A DNA stretch of 64,000 nucleotides from Akkermansia muciniphila. GTDB lineage: Bacteria; Verrucomicrobiota; Verrucomicrobiia; Limisphaerales; UBA9464. The notes beneath the pieces were generated by a model. That model was not told the DNA's origin, searched no databases, and saw only the letters and a list, made by a program, of their open reading frames with translations. A program made the position numbers and the translations under genes. Shown here piece by piece: positions 57,401-64,000 of the stretch. Each line of letters starts with the position of its first letter. Position 1 is the first letter of the stretch. The DNA lies in NCBI GenBank assembly GCA_945861565.1, contig CAMAUY010000004.1, forward strand, positions 25,836 to 89,835. The letters run 5' to 3'.

Positions 57401-58831
57401 ACCGCCGAGCGAAAAAACCCGGCACCGCATGACGCACTGGAAGCGGTCGCGGGTCGTATTCGTGCCAACGAGGCATTGCTGACGGGACTTACTCGGACGC
57501 AGGGGGAAGGGCAGGTCCGCGACGTGGACCCGTTGACCCGCCAGCTGGTTCGTGCGCTGGATGCGTTCGTGGTGCGTCGGGGCACCGGCCGCACCGCGAT
57601 CGCCGGCTACCCGTGGTTCCTCGATTGGGGTCGGGACACTCTAATCGTCGCCCGAGGAATGCTCGCGGCCGGGCGCCTAGAGGAAGTGAGGCAAATTCTC
57701 ACCGTCTTTGCCCGATTCGAAAAGGGTGGCACGCTGCCGAATGCGATCAACGGCGAGGATGCATCGAATCGCGACACAAGTGACGCTCCCTTGTGGTTCG
57801 GTGTTGTCTGCGAGGAATTCGCCGCACGGCTTGTGGCTGCGGAGGCGGACGGGTTTTATGCCACGATCGTGGGTCCAGGCGACCGGACGATGAGACAAGC
57901 GCTGCGGGCAATTGCTTGCGGCTATCTGGCTGGAACGGAAAATGGAATCGCCGTGGATGCCGCGAGCGGGTTGGTGTGGAGCCCGGGCCATTTTACCTGG
58001 ATGGATACCAATCATCCCGCGGGAACCCCTCGGGAGGGATACCCGATTGAGATTCAGGCGTTGTGGATTCGCTTGCTGCGGCTCCTGCAACGGCTCGGCG
58101 TCGAGCCTTGGGAGGGCCGCGGGGAATGCTGGGCAGATCTTGCGCAGCGTGCCGAAAACTCGTTCCACCGCTATTTCTGGTTGGAGGACTGCGGTTGGCA
58201 CGCCGATTGCCTCCGGGCGGTAAAGGGACAACCCGCTCAAGCGGCTATTCCGGACACGGCGCTCCGCCCCAACGCACTATTTTCAATCGCTTTGGATGTT
58301 GATTCGCATCCAGCAGCGCCCGCGCGCTCACGCCGGACGGTGGCTGCAGCCAGCCGATGGCTGTTGGTTCCGGGAGCGGTCCGGTCGCTGGCTCCCCTGC
58401 GAGTAACGCCACCGCTTCCCATCTATAGTGACGGGCAACTTCTGAATGATCCGGATAGGCCGTATTGGGGACATTATTTCGGAGACGAAGACACCCGACG
58501 GAAACCCGCGTACCACAATGGAACTGCCTGGGTCTGGTTATTGCCGACGTTTTGCGAAGCCCTGGTGAAGGCTTATCCTGGCGATCCCGTGGCGGCGGCA
58601 GCAGCCCGATCGTATTTGGGCGGAGTGGCGAGTTTGCTCGGTGCGGGGTGCCTTGGGCAATTGCCAGAAATCCTGGATGGGGATGCCCCGCACCAACCGC
58701 GCGGCTGCGATGCCCAAGCGTGGAGTGTCAGCGAATCCCTTCGCCTCTGGCTGGCGTTGAGTCAAGAGGCGAAACCTCACTCATTGGGAGATGCCCGCCC
58801 ACCTTGTCTGCCAGGGCTCCGATCGTTTTGA
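54404..58831 (+). CDS. Bifunctional-type glycogen debranching enzyme (GH13-like plus GH133)
   Basis: 1475 residues. The N-terminal beta domain is followed by a GH13-like barrel (~110-520): LFIDLVINHTGWGS, nucleophile Asp in GVDGFRCDAGYKV (~322), acid/base Glu in FLLEGLGGAWE (~353) and SETHDNPRLA (~411). A linker of ~500 residues leads to the C-terminal GH133 amylo-alpha-1,6-glucosidase domain (~1040-1450): GYPWFLDWGRDTLIVARGML, LPNAINGEDASNRDT, SPGHFTWMDTNHPAG and LPEILDGDAP. The order and length match eukaryotic glycogen debranching enzyme (4-alpha-glucanotransferase plus 1,6-glucosidase), unlike bacterial GlgX. It should act on branched glycogen in the cytoplasm. The start could be one of several Met codons within 15 residues. 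It overlaps the ACP gene by 104 nt tail to tail. Confidence 0.88.
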   Translation: MDKLQMSPSAGQRMVRYVGDLVTFSLRGVPAGHAARLRTQIGRADALHGEIVAAVRGRRREGLTAWHDRPMRVEGDVWTLTVPLVEVGYFESKAYAIDERGQSHWPVGGNVALSVHPAWTRSGNSIYCAWPRQFGPNKARIETVDAEQEKTYRLWERNGGAVIPPSGTLRDLQKELPHIIQALGCRILHLLPVNPTPTTFARFGRFGSPYAALDLTAIDPALIEFDQRTTGVQQFEELARATHGLGGRLFIDLVINHTGWGSTVWEKHPEWFHRAADGRFVSPGAWGTVWEDLVELDPTDPALWEEFADAFLTWCRRGVDGFRCDAGYKVPLPVWRFITARVRGEFPDAVFLLEGLGGAWETTEALLGPGGFQWAYSELFQNYGGAGVQWYLDYSLPTSHRCGTLVNYSETHDNPRLAAHELGREWSWHRNQVCALTSVNGAWGFTQGVEWLAVERVNVHSARGLSWGQRPNLVRELGELNRLLASHPCFFSAATFTRLSPDGSPVLALRRDSADRKQKVLILINHDMALPHPVSLTPGQWQTCDRPEFELLPDSARPVRDDSDSASVVFRLEPGACHCLGAGPLPEEAAGAAARDHQARADWAVWALVKAGIEGVRSTDLPVLARRVAEDPGAVLGMATRASRMDHSFRLDEVGAKDLGYRPVVEWSVADRSRVLSVPVGHWLLVKDPVRFQVTIQQAESGRVSRAESIRVDGGHVAAFAAGEGAGIARLVIERYEESKDRIEGTIRYLASAPTVRLSGIAAQTLVLLTNGRGAMVRSAVDLGRIFSKYDCLLGANLHPGVPVDRHVFVKRMRVWVDADGFISPLDAGSLLDFEPGPPAHWRFLAPAGDGRTVEIHLVLNLLEGFNTVLAHFSRPDRSGADSRFGRPLRPEHRVRLTVRLDLEDRGFHFETQRTPQSEGHFSSGIHLLPAAVGFRFTPGPDRELRAYTDLGRFWSATEWTHCEHPLEATRGLTAAGDAFSPGWFELPLAAGSQSLLVITAERKNPAPHDALEAVAGRIRANEALLTGLTRTQGEGQVRDVDPLTRQLVRALDAFVVRRGTGRTAIAGYPWFLDWGRDTLIVARGMLAAGRLEEVRQILTVFARFEKGGTLPNAINGEDASNRDTSDAPLWFGVVCEEFAARLVAAEADGFYATIVGPGDRTMRQALRAIACGYLAGTENGIAVDAASGLVWSPGHFTWMDTNHPAGTPREGYPIEIQALWIRLLRLLQRLGVEPWEGRGECWADLAQRAENSFHRYFWLEDCGWHADCLRAVKGQPAQAAIPDTALRPNALFSIALDVDSHPAAPARSRRTVAAASRWLLVPGAVRSLAPLRVTPPLPIYSDGQLLNDPDRPYWGHYFGDEDTRRKPAYHNGTAWVWLLPTFCEALVKAYPGDPVAAAAARSYLGGVASLLGAGCLGQLPEILDGDAPHQPRGCDAQAWSVSESLRLWLALSQEAKPHSLGDARPPCLPGLRSF

Positions 58832-59045
58832 AGTGCTGTTCCTCGAATTCATCAGGCTCGAATGAACAGGAAAATTCTCTCTCGCAATAGGCAATGATCG
58901 ACACGATCAAAAAAGAGTCGAGAACGCCGCTGGCTATCAATGGCGTCTCTTCCGTAATTCCAGGCACTCCACTTTCTATGGATACAAACTCTCTTAGTTT
59001 TTCAACAACTTGTTCACGCGTTGCGGCTCTCACAGTGCTCTCCAT
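58728..59045 (-). CDS. Acyl carrier protein-like, last gene of the ligase operon
   Basis: 105 residues. The four-helix ACP core has the phosphopantetheine site in IASGVLDSFLIVSIIAYCER (Ser of DSF; canonical ACPs have DSL). A ~20-residue tail after HLPMSEVSP lies in the sequence overlapping the debranching-enzyme 3' end. It is not the housekeeping AcpP (no fab genes nearby, divergent sequence). With the AMP-dependent ligase two genes upstream it probably carries an acyl or aminoacyl group as a thioester. The 4'-phosphopantetheinyl transferase must be elsewhere. 50 nt separate it from the amidohydrolase gene. Confidence 0.85.
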   Translation of the reverse strand: MESTVRAATREQVVEKLREFVSIESGVPGITEETPLIASGVLDSFLIVSIIAYCEREFSCSFEPDEFEEQHFKTIGALADKVGGHLPMSEVSPLDSTPARGEGIR

Positions 59046-59095
59046 TTTTTAGAGTTTGGCCCAAGGGACGGAATGGGCCGGCTTCAGTTCCCGCT

Positions 59096-60013
59096 TCAGC
59101 AGCTGAAGATATCCTGTCCGCGGAGGATCCCCGAGGCCGACTGCTTCAGTTCGGTCGGCAGTTCCGCCACAAAATCCGCCACAAAATTCACCCATCCTTT
59201 TTCGGAAGTGGCCAAATTATAGGTGAAGAACGGACTGTCTGAACCAAAACAAATTCGGTCCGGAAACGCGAGGACTAGTTTCGACAGTCGGGCCAGCAGG
59301 GTTGGAGGGTCGCTGCGCAGCAAGGGTTGCCAGGCGGAAATATCGAAATAAAGATTCGTCGGTAGGTCGGGTTCCACCAGGAACTCTTCGAACCGCTCAA
59401 ATCCACTGTGGCCAGCGACGAATGTTCCGTCCGGGAACAACCGTGCCAGCTTGATGAGCGCGGCGGGCTGAGCATTCTGATCGTTAAGAATATCGAGGGT
59501 TTTTCCAACATGGACGAGAATGGGAAACTGGCGGCGGACTGCGAGCTCCACAACGTGCTGTGTTCGTTCGTCGGTTAACGTCCATGGCCCGGTAGGATGC
59601 AGTTTCAGTCCCCGGGCCCCGAGGTGGTCGAAGGCGTGCTCCACGAGTTGAGCGGCCTGCGGTCGGCGGGGATCAATGCCGGCGAAACCGATGAGTCGGT
59701 CGCGGAATCGGGCGCAGATCCCCAAAATGTCCTGATGCGTCTTCTCGATGCTGCAAGCGGCCTCCCCCAGTTCAACCCCCCAATCGAGCACGAGGATGAC
59801 CTTGATGTCGATGCCCGCCTTGTCCATCAACCGGACGGTCCGCTCCCCCGTGTCATCGGACAGCAATCGGGAAATCACTTCTTCGGCGCGGGCGGCGTCC
59901 TGAGGACGACCACGGGCCATGCTCTGGTTCAGATAATCGTGGGTCAGGCTCTCGCTGAAGGGGCGGGGATACCATTTTGGATGATATAGATGTGCGTGGA
60001 TGTCGAGTGTCAT
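59096..60013 (-). CDS. Amidohydrolase-2 family protein (TIM-barrel metal hydrolase or decarboxylase)
   Basis: 305 residues. The metal-binding HxH is at the extreme N-terminus (MTLDIHAHLY). KLHPTGPW, PILVHVGKT, FVAGHSGFERF and the C-terminal Asp in RICFGSDSPFF complete the amidohydrolase-2 set. This family includes decarboxylases and lactone or amide hydrolases. A GGGAG ribosome site precedes ATG 60013. It starts only 10 nt after the ligase stop and is followed by the ACP gene, so a shared small-molecule pathway is likely. The substrate is not deducible. No signal peptide: cytoplasmic. Confidence 0.85.
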   Translation of the reverse strand: MTLDIHAHLYHPKWYPRPFSESLTHDYLNQSMARGRPQDAARAEEVISRLLSDDTGERTVRLMDKAGIDIKVILVLDWGVELGEAACSIEKTHQDILGICARFRDRLIGFAGIDPRRPQAAQLVEHAFDHLGARGLKLHPTGPWTLTDERTQHVVELAVRRQFPILVHVGKTLDILNDQNAQPAALIKLARLFPDGTFVAGHSGFERFEEFLVEPDLPTNLYFDISAWQPLLRSDPPTLLARLSKLVLAFPDRICFGSDSPFFTYNLATSEKGWVNFVADFVAELPTELKQSASGILRGQDIFSC

Positions 60014-60023
60014 TCGGCTCCCT

Positions 60024-61493
60024 TTAGCGAAGAATTTTGGCCCCTAATTCGGTCCGGGCTATTTCCGAAACCAGACGGATCGTTGCGGGCACGAACATTC
60101 GCGGAAGCGCCTTCCGCAGTGCCTCGCGGATCGCTTCGGCTGAGAAGTGATCGCCGACCACCGCCACGTCGAGATGAATAAAAGGTTCGCCCGTGGGCCC
60201 CCGGAGCAGTTGGGCCTTTGCTTCCCGGACCCCCTCCACTTTAAGCGCTGCCATTTCAATCTCGATCGGATGTATCTTCGCTCCCATCAGGTTGATCACC
60301 TGGTCGCGCCGTCCCAAGAGCACAATGTCACCGCTTGAATCGAAATATCCCAAGTCTCCCGTCCTCATCTCGCGGCATGGCAAATATCCCACCCGGCATT
60401 CGACAATGCCCTGGAAATATCCCAACATGACATTGGGTCCGCGGATAATAATTTCACCCGGCTCGCCCTTTTCCCCGTCGATTTCAACCTCCACACCTTG
60501 GGAAGGACGGCCAATCGACATTGAGAAGGGTGTGTTGCGATCCAATATCCGGTAACATGCCCGACCCGCCTCGGTGAGTCCATAGATGTTCACGACGATA
60601 AGGCCAGGGTTGATCTGAAATGCCCGCCGCAAAACATCCTCCATCAGAGTATCACTTGAAGTCGTGATCCGCCTGAGTGAGCGGATACCGTCGCATCCTG
60701 GTTGCGAGGTCCCCTCGGTCAGTTTCCGCAGCGTGTGCGGGACCAATACCAAATCCGTCACATTCTCATCCTGCAAAACGCGATGCAGTTGCTTGGCGAA
60801 GGCGGGGCTGTACCCGAAAATGTAGCCAGCGCCTCCCAAAATATGTCCCAACACCTGAATGAGCCCGTAGTAATCATAGAGCGGAACGGTCACCAGGCTC
60901 CGGGTGGTGCGATCCATCGGCAGGAAGTTCACCATCATCCCGGCCGCCGCCGTCAGATTGGACTCGCTGAGACAGACGCCTTTAGGGGTTCCTGTGGAAC
61001 CCGAGGTGAAGAGTATCACCCGGACAGATTCTTCGTTGGGCTCGCGATCCCTGGGGATATCCTGCACCGATTTCATTGGACCTGCCATCTGCCAGGCGAA
61101 ACCACAGACCGACGCGTCGCTGGCCCCGCCGACCTGGAGGCAGGTTACGGCGGAAAGCACCTCCGCATGTGCTTGATATAGAAGATCGTTGGTCACGACC
61201 AAATGGGGATCAATCCGATCAATGACACATTGGATGCGTGAACGGGTCAGCTGAACCGATAACGGAACGAATACGGCTTCACTCAGAAATAAAAACAGAT
61301 AAAACAGATAAGCCTCGATCGAGTCGGGAAGAAGGATTATCACCCGCATGCCCTTTAAGGAACCAAACTCCGACCGGAGACGCTCGATTCGGGTGGCCAG
61401 TTGTTGGTAGGAAAGTGCGCTATCCTTGAACCGGATTGCCATCGCCGTTGGCGATTCGGTTACTTTCTGGCGAAACTGTTCGGCGAAGTTCAT
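60024..61493 (-). CDS. AMP-dependent synthetase/ligase (stand-alone adenylation enzyme)
   Basis: 489 residues, an ANL-superfamily adenylating enzyme. P-loop-like ILFTSGSTGTPKGVCLSES, VVNIYGLTEAGRACY, the ATP-binding Asp in MRTGDLGYFDSSGD, the hinge LGRRDQVINLMGAKIHPIEIE and the catalytic Lys close to the C-terminus (ELGAKIL). It activates a carboxylic acid as acyl-AMP and transfers it to CoA or, given the operon ACP, to a phosphopantetheine carrier. The ending is slightly short, with the Lys almost at the terminus. First gene of the three-gene operon. Confidence 0.9.
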   Translation of the reverse strand: MNFAEQFRQKVTESPTAMAIRFKDSALSYQQLATRIERLRSEFGSLKGMRVIILLPDSIEAYLFYLFLFLSEAVFVPLSVQLTRSRIQCVIDRIDPHLVVTNDLLYQAHAEVLSAVTCLQVGGASDASVCGFAWQMAGPMKSVQDIPRDREPNEESVRVILFTSGSTGTPKGVCLSESNLTAAAGMMVNFLPMDRTTRSLVTVPLYDYYGLIQVLGHILGGAGYIFGYSPAFAKQLHRVLQDENVTDLVLVPHTLRKLTEGTSQPGCDGIRSLRRITTSSDTLMEDVLRRAFQINPGLIVVNIYGLTEAGRACYRILDRNTPFSMSIGRPSQGVEVEIDGEKGEPGEIIIRGPNVMLGYFQGIVECRVGYLPCREMRTGDLGYFDSSGDIVLLGRRDQVINLMGAKIHPIEIEMAALKVEGVREAKAQLLRGPTGEPFIHLDVAVVGDHFSAEAIREALRKALPRMFVPATIRLVSEIARTELGAKILR

Positions 61494-61590
61494 CGACTTG
61501 CGAGGGTGCCAAGACCCACCCGGCTTCGGCTCATTTCGCCCAACCTATCGGCATCGATTGGATGGGGCAATGAAGGATTGCCCCCCCCCA

Positions 61591-61906
61591 ATCCGCGGAT
61601 AAGGAGAACCGCGGATGAACACGGATTGACGCGGATAGAAAGGGCATGGAATCTGCGACTATCGGCGTTTATCCGTGGTTCTCATTCCTCAATAGTCGGT
61701 GGCGACAAATTCAATTCTCATGGCAAGCACCGTCTACGCGGAAATAGCGCTGCGTGCCCTTGTTGGGAAGTGCCCCGAAGGCGGTCTTGGACTGGAGTGG
61801 TATGCGCGCGGCGCATTCGTGTTCGATACAGCATATATAACCTATGCAAGCGAAAAAATCACAGTAGAGAGCTTTTTCTCTCATTTTCAGATTTCTATCC
61901 GCGGAT
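61591..61906 (+). repeat. Dispersed repeat R2, copy B (full length)
   Basis: Bounded on both sides by ATCCGCGGAT. Left palindrome at 61606-61681, middle GGTGGCGACAAATTCAATTC, the AT-rich tract ACAGCATATATAACCTATGC and a GAGAGCTTTTTCTCTC hairpin before the right end, which continues CAGGG as in the other copies. Plus orientation, 170 nt before the SUMF1-containing gene. Apart from this element, 61494-62075 shows no gene. Confidence 0.87.
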
Positions 61907-62075
61907 CAGGGGCCCCGCAGCATGGATCGGGTGTTCGTGGCCGAAGACCCAGACCTCCCGACGGTGGGCGGTTACCCATTTGAACCTTTTCATCCGCCAA
62001 TGAATGGCAAGTAAGGGGCAATTTCAAACAAGAAGGGTTTGGTGCGATGGAGATGTTTTCGGGTAGAGGTGTTCT

Positions 62076-64000
62076 GTGACTCTTCCAACCGCGGCCTATC
62101 AAGGATTCTTGAGCGTCCTTTTGCTGGCTTCATCGATGACGGGTTTCGCAGCAATCCCCCCGATGCCAGGCGTGGGGCCGATCGGGATTGATGTCCGGAG
62201 TTCATCCAACCGCGTGGTGATTAGTTGGGAAGCCATTCCTGGAAAGCAATATCAGGTTCGGGCCGCCAGTTTGCTGGATGGATTGCCGTGGCAGACCCTG
62301 ACGTCCGTACCGCTTTTTGCCACGAACAACCTGATCCGTTTCCGCACCCCGTTCGGACCATCATCGCAGTTCTTCCAGGTTCTTAAAGTGGATACTGACC
62401 CGCCGGAGATTTGGCGCTTGAAACCGGCGTCGAACGGCATCGCGGTTTCACGCCAAAGTCAACTCAAGGTGGATCTGCGCGATGAGACCGGCGTTGATCC
62501 AGCCTCCGTCCGATTCACTTTGGGGACCAACGCCCCTCTCACTCTTCAGGATTCCCAGTTGAGCTATACCAATGGGACCGTCGTCTACACCCCATCGCCG
62601 GATACCTTTCTCGGGCAATACGGCGAAACGGTCCGGGTAACGCTGGCGGTTTCAGACACCCTGGGCCACCGCACCACCAATTCATGGCCGTTCGAACTCG
62701 AATTGATGCCCGTTTTGGCTGACAACGTCATCGTGATCAGCCCGGCCTCGACGTTACAACTGGCCGCAACCAACGGTGACACCTTTGTTTTCACCTACAC
62801 CGGGCCCTCCTCCGGGCTGACGAACGGCCACATTGTCGTGGGGACGGATCCAGCCTTCCCGTATCAGCGAACGGTGGTATCGGTCACCGAGGAACTGACG
62901 ACTCATACCGTGACGCTCCAGACAACCCAGGCAGCGTTGGCGGATATTCTGGTCGAAGGTTCCATTCATTTTGAGGGACAAGGGATGGCCCTGGAGGAGA
63001 CAGGGGCGCGATCCGCGAGCGTTACCGACGGAATCTCGATTCCACTGAATGGTCTTCCGCTCTACGTAAAAGAGGGAGTCAAAGTGGAGGTGGTCACCGG
63101 ACGATTTGAGTTCGACCCTGATTTGTCGATCGACTACCAGATTCGCAAACCCCGGAAGTTTGACCTGAAGATTTCCGCCGACCTGAAGTTGGACATGATG
63201 TTGAGCGCCAGTTGGCAGGACAGCTTGAAATTTGATTCGAGCCAGAGGATTGGCCGAGCGGCGCGTAACATCACCGGCTTTATTCCGACCCGAATCCTGA
63301 TTCCCATTCCGCTGGTCGTTACCGCGGAATTCCGGGCAGGGCTCGAAGGTGAAATGACCGGCCATGCTCGCGTGATGGGCGGATTCAACTATTCACGATC
63401 GGTCGCCGTGGGAGTGAAGTATCGCGATGGAGACTGGACTTCCTTCACCGAGGAAAGTTCCGATTCGAAGGTATATCCCGTGACTTGGGAGGCCTCCGGC
63501 TCGGTCCGCATCCGCGCCTATGTGGAACCCAAGATCGGCATCTACCTTGCAGGCCTGATCGGCCCGACGCTCAATGTTAAACCGTATTTAGAACTGGAAG
63601 CCAACGCGTGTGTTCAACCGGGCCAGGTTGGGGTGGATGTTTCTCTTTTTGGAGGAATAACGAGCACTCTGGCGTTGGAGATTCGAGGCTGGGACAAAGA
63701 ATTAGTCCCCCCGCTGCCTGCAACGGAATTGCTCAACCTGCGCGCATTGCTTTGGCACGGAAATTTTGCCCAGGCCACCGGACCTCCTCCGCTTCAGTCG
63801 GAAAAACTCGTCTGGATTCCGTGTGGCACGTTTATGATGGGGAGCCCCTCGAACGAGCCGGCGCGCTGGCCCAACGAGGGACCGCAGACCGAGGTGACCC
63901 TCAGCCGGGGCTTTTGGATGGGAAAATACGAGGTTACCCAAGGAGAGTATCTGGAGGTTATGGGAGTCAACCCAAGCAGCTGGTCTCCGAGATCGGGGGG
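62076..64000 (+). CDS. Secreted protein with C-terminal formylglycine-generating-enzyme (SUMF1) domain, 3' truncated by window
   Basis: The frame is open for 641 codons to the window end. GTG 62076 follows AGAGGTG and gives the signal peptide SVLLLASSMTGFAA. Residues ~30-90 form a verrucomicrobial beta domain, then an Ig-like region (DTDPPEIWRLKPASNGIAVS) and a long beta-rich section of unknown type (~200-560). At ~575 the FGE-sulfatase/SUMF1 domain begins: LVWIPCGTFMMGSPSNEPAR, NEGPQTEVTLSRGFWMGKYE and VTQGEYLEVMG. SUMF1-like domains either convert sulfatase Cys to formylglycine or, in many bacterial secreted proteins, act as binding folds. The part deciding this lies beyond the window. Repeat R2 copy B lies just upstream. 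Confidence 0.85.
   Translation, partial: MTLPTAAYQGFLSVLLLASSMTGFAAIPPMPGVGPIGIDVRSSSNRVVISWEAIPGKQYQVRAASLLDGLPWQTLTSVPLFATNNLIRFRTPFGPSSQFFQVLKVDTDPPEIWRLKPASNGIAVSRQSQLKVDLRDETGVDPASVRFTLGTNAPLTLQDSQLSYTNGTVVYTPSPDTFLGQYGETVRVTLAVSDTLGHRTTNSWPFELELMPVLADNVIVISPASTLQLAATNGDTFVFTYTGPSSGLTNGHIVVGTDPAFPYQRTVVSVTEELTTHTVTLQTTQAALADILVEGSIHFEGQGMALEETGARSASVTDGISIPLNGLPLYVKEGVKVEVVTGRFEFDPDLSIDYQIRKPRKFDLKISADLKLDMMLSASWQDSLKFDSSQRIGRAARNITGFIPTRILIPIPLVVTAEFRAGLEGEMTGHARVMGGFNYSRSVAVGVKYRDGDWTSFTEESSDSKVYPVTWEASGSVRIRAYVEPKIGIYLAGLIGPTLNVKPYLELEANACVQPGQVGVDVSLFGGITSTLALEIRGWDKELVPPLPATELLNLRALLWHGNFAQATGPPPLQSEKLVWIPCGTFMMGSPSNEPARWPNEGPQTEVTLSRGFWMGKYEVTQGEYLEVMGVNPSSWSPRSG

Overview
The window looks like a chromosomal segment of a Verrucomicrobiota bacterium, probably of the Limisphaerales/Pedosphaera type. 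This is inferred from family content, not from a marker gene. The evidence is a DUF1549/DUF1553 plus DUF1501 pair, a PEP-CTERM protein, several pseudopilins with near-identical [17 protein letters not shown]-termini, very large RHS/Ig/thrombospondin-type surface proteins, and secreted proteins ending in a short beta-domain that closes with FYRV. GC is high and genes lie on both strands. No tRNA, rRNA, CRISPR array or prophage was seen.

Layout. 1-204: 5' part of a ribbon-helix-helix regulator with a palindrome at its start. 0.4-4.9 kb: DUF1549/1553 gene overlapping a DUF1501 gene. 5.2-28.9 kb (minus strand): a four-gene, ~23.8-kb operon for exported proteins, namely a PEP-CTERM protein, a ~3985-residue RHS/YD protein, a ~3287-residue Ig/carboxypeptidase-regulatory/TSP3 protein and a Gly-rich secreted protein; the first three overlap by 1-4 nt. 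28.9-33.3 kb: a zone of broken genes (toxin-antitoxin pair, IS4-type transposase tail, LamG, TPR, FG-GAP and WD40 fragments). 33.3-35.9 kb: pseudopilin, exported RidA-like protein and Tat-exported class V aminotransferase, probably an operon. 36.4-50.3 kb: MscS channel, XerD-like recombinase overlapping a sialidase-like gene, three more pseudopilins, a serine hydrolase, a prolyl-oligopeptidase-like hydrolase, a prepilin peptidase, AroE, a small membrane protein and a DNRLRE-domain protein. 50.4-54.3 kb: Zwf, a VapBC-like pair with a perfect operator palindrome, and remnants of LamG, GH63 and GH13 genes. 54.4-61.5 kb: a 1475-residue glycogen debranching enzyme of eukaryote-like two-domain layout, then a three-gene operon of AMP-dependent ligase, amidohydrolase and acyl carrier protein. 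62.1 kb to the end: a secreted protein running into a formylglycine-generating-enzyme (SUMF1) domain, cut by the window.

Three dispersed repeat families were found by eye. R1 (~100 bp, at 245, 29821 and a short piece at 4924). R2 (~320 bp, bounded by the palindrome ATCCGCGGAT, at 36005, 49091 and 61591, with its palindromic left module alone at 45467). R3 (a 71-bp hairpin at 47678 and a half copy at 52092). All four R2-related copies sit 53-170 bp upstream of an exported-protein or pseudopilin gene and in the same orientation as it, which suggests a mobile promoter or leader cassette.

The intact genes point to a heterotrophic, surface-elaborating lifestyle: glycogen turnover, pentose phosphate entry, shikimate pathway, polymer hydrolysis and pseudopilin export. 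The clearest candidates for new biology are the R2 cassette, the giant surface operon (with an Ig-like domain inserted in the RHS core) and the orphan ligase/amidohydrolase/ACP trio.
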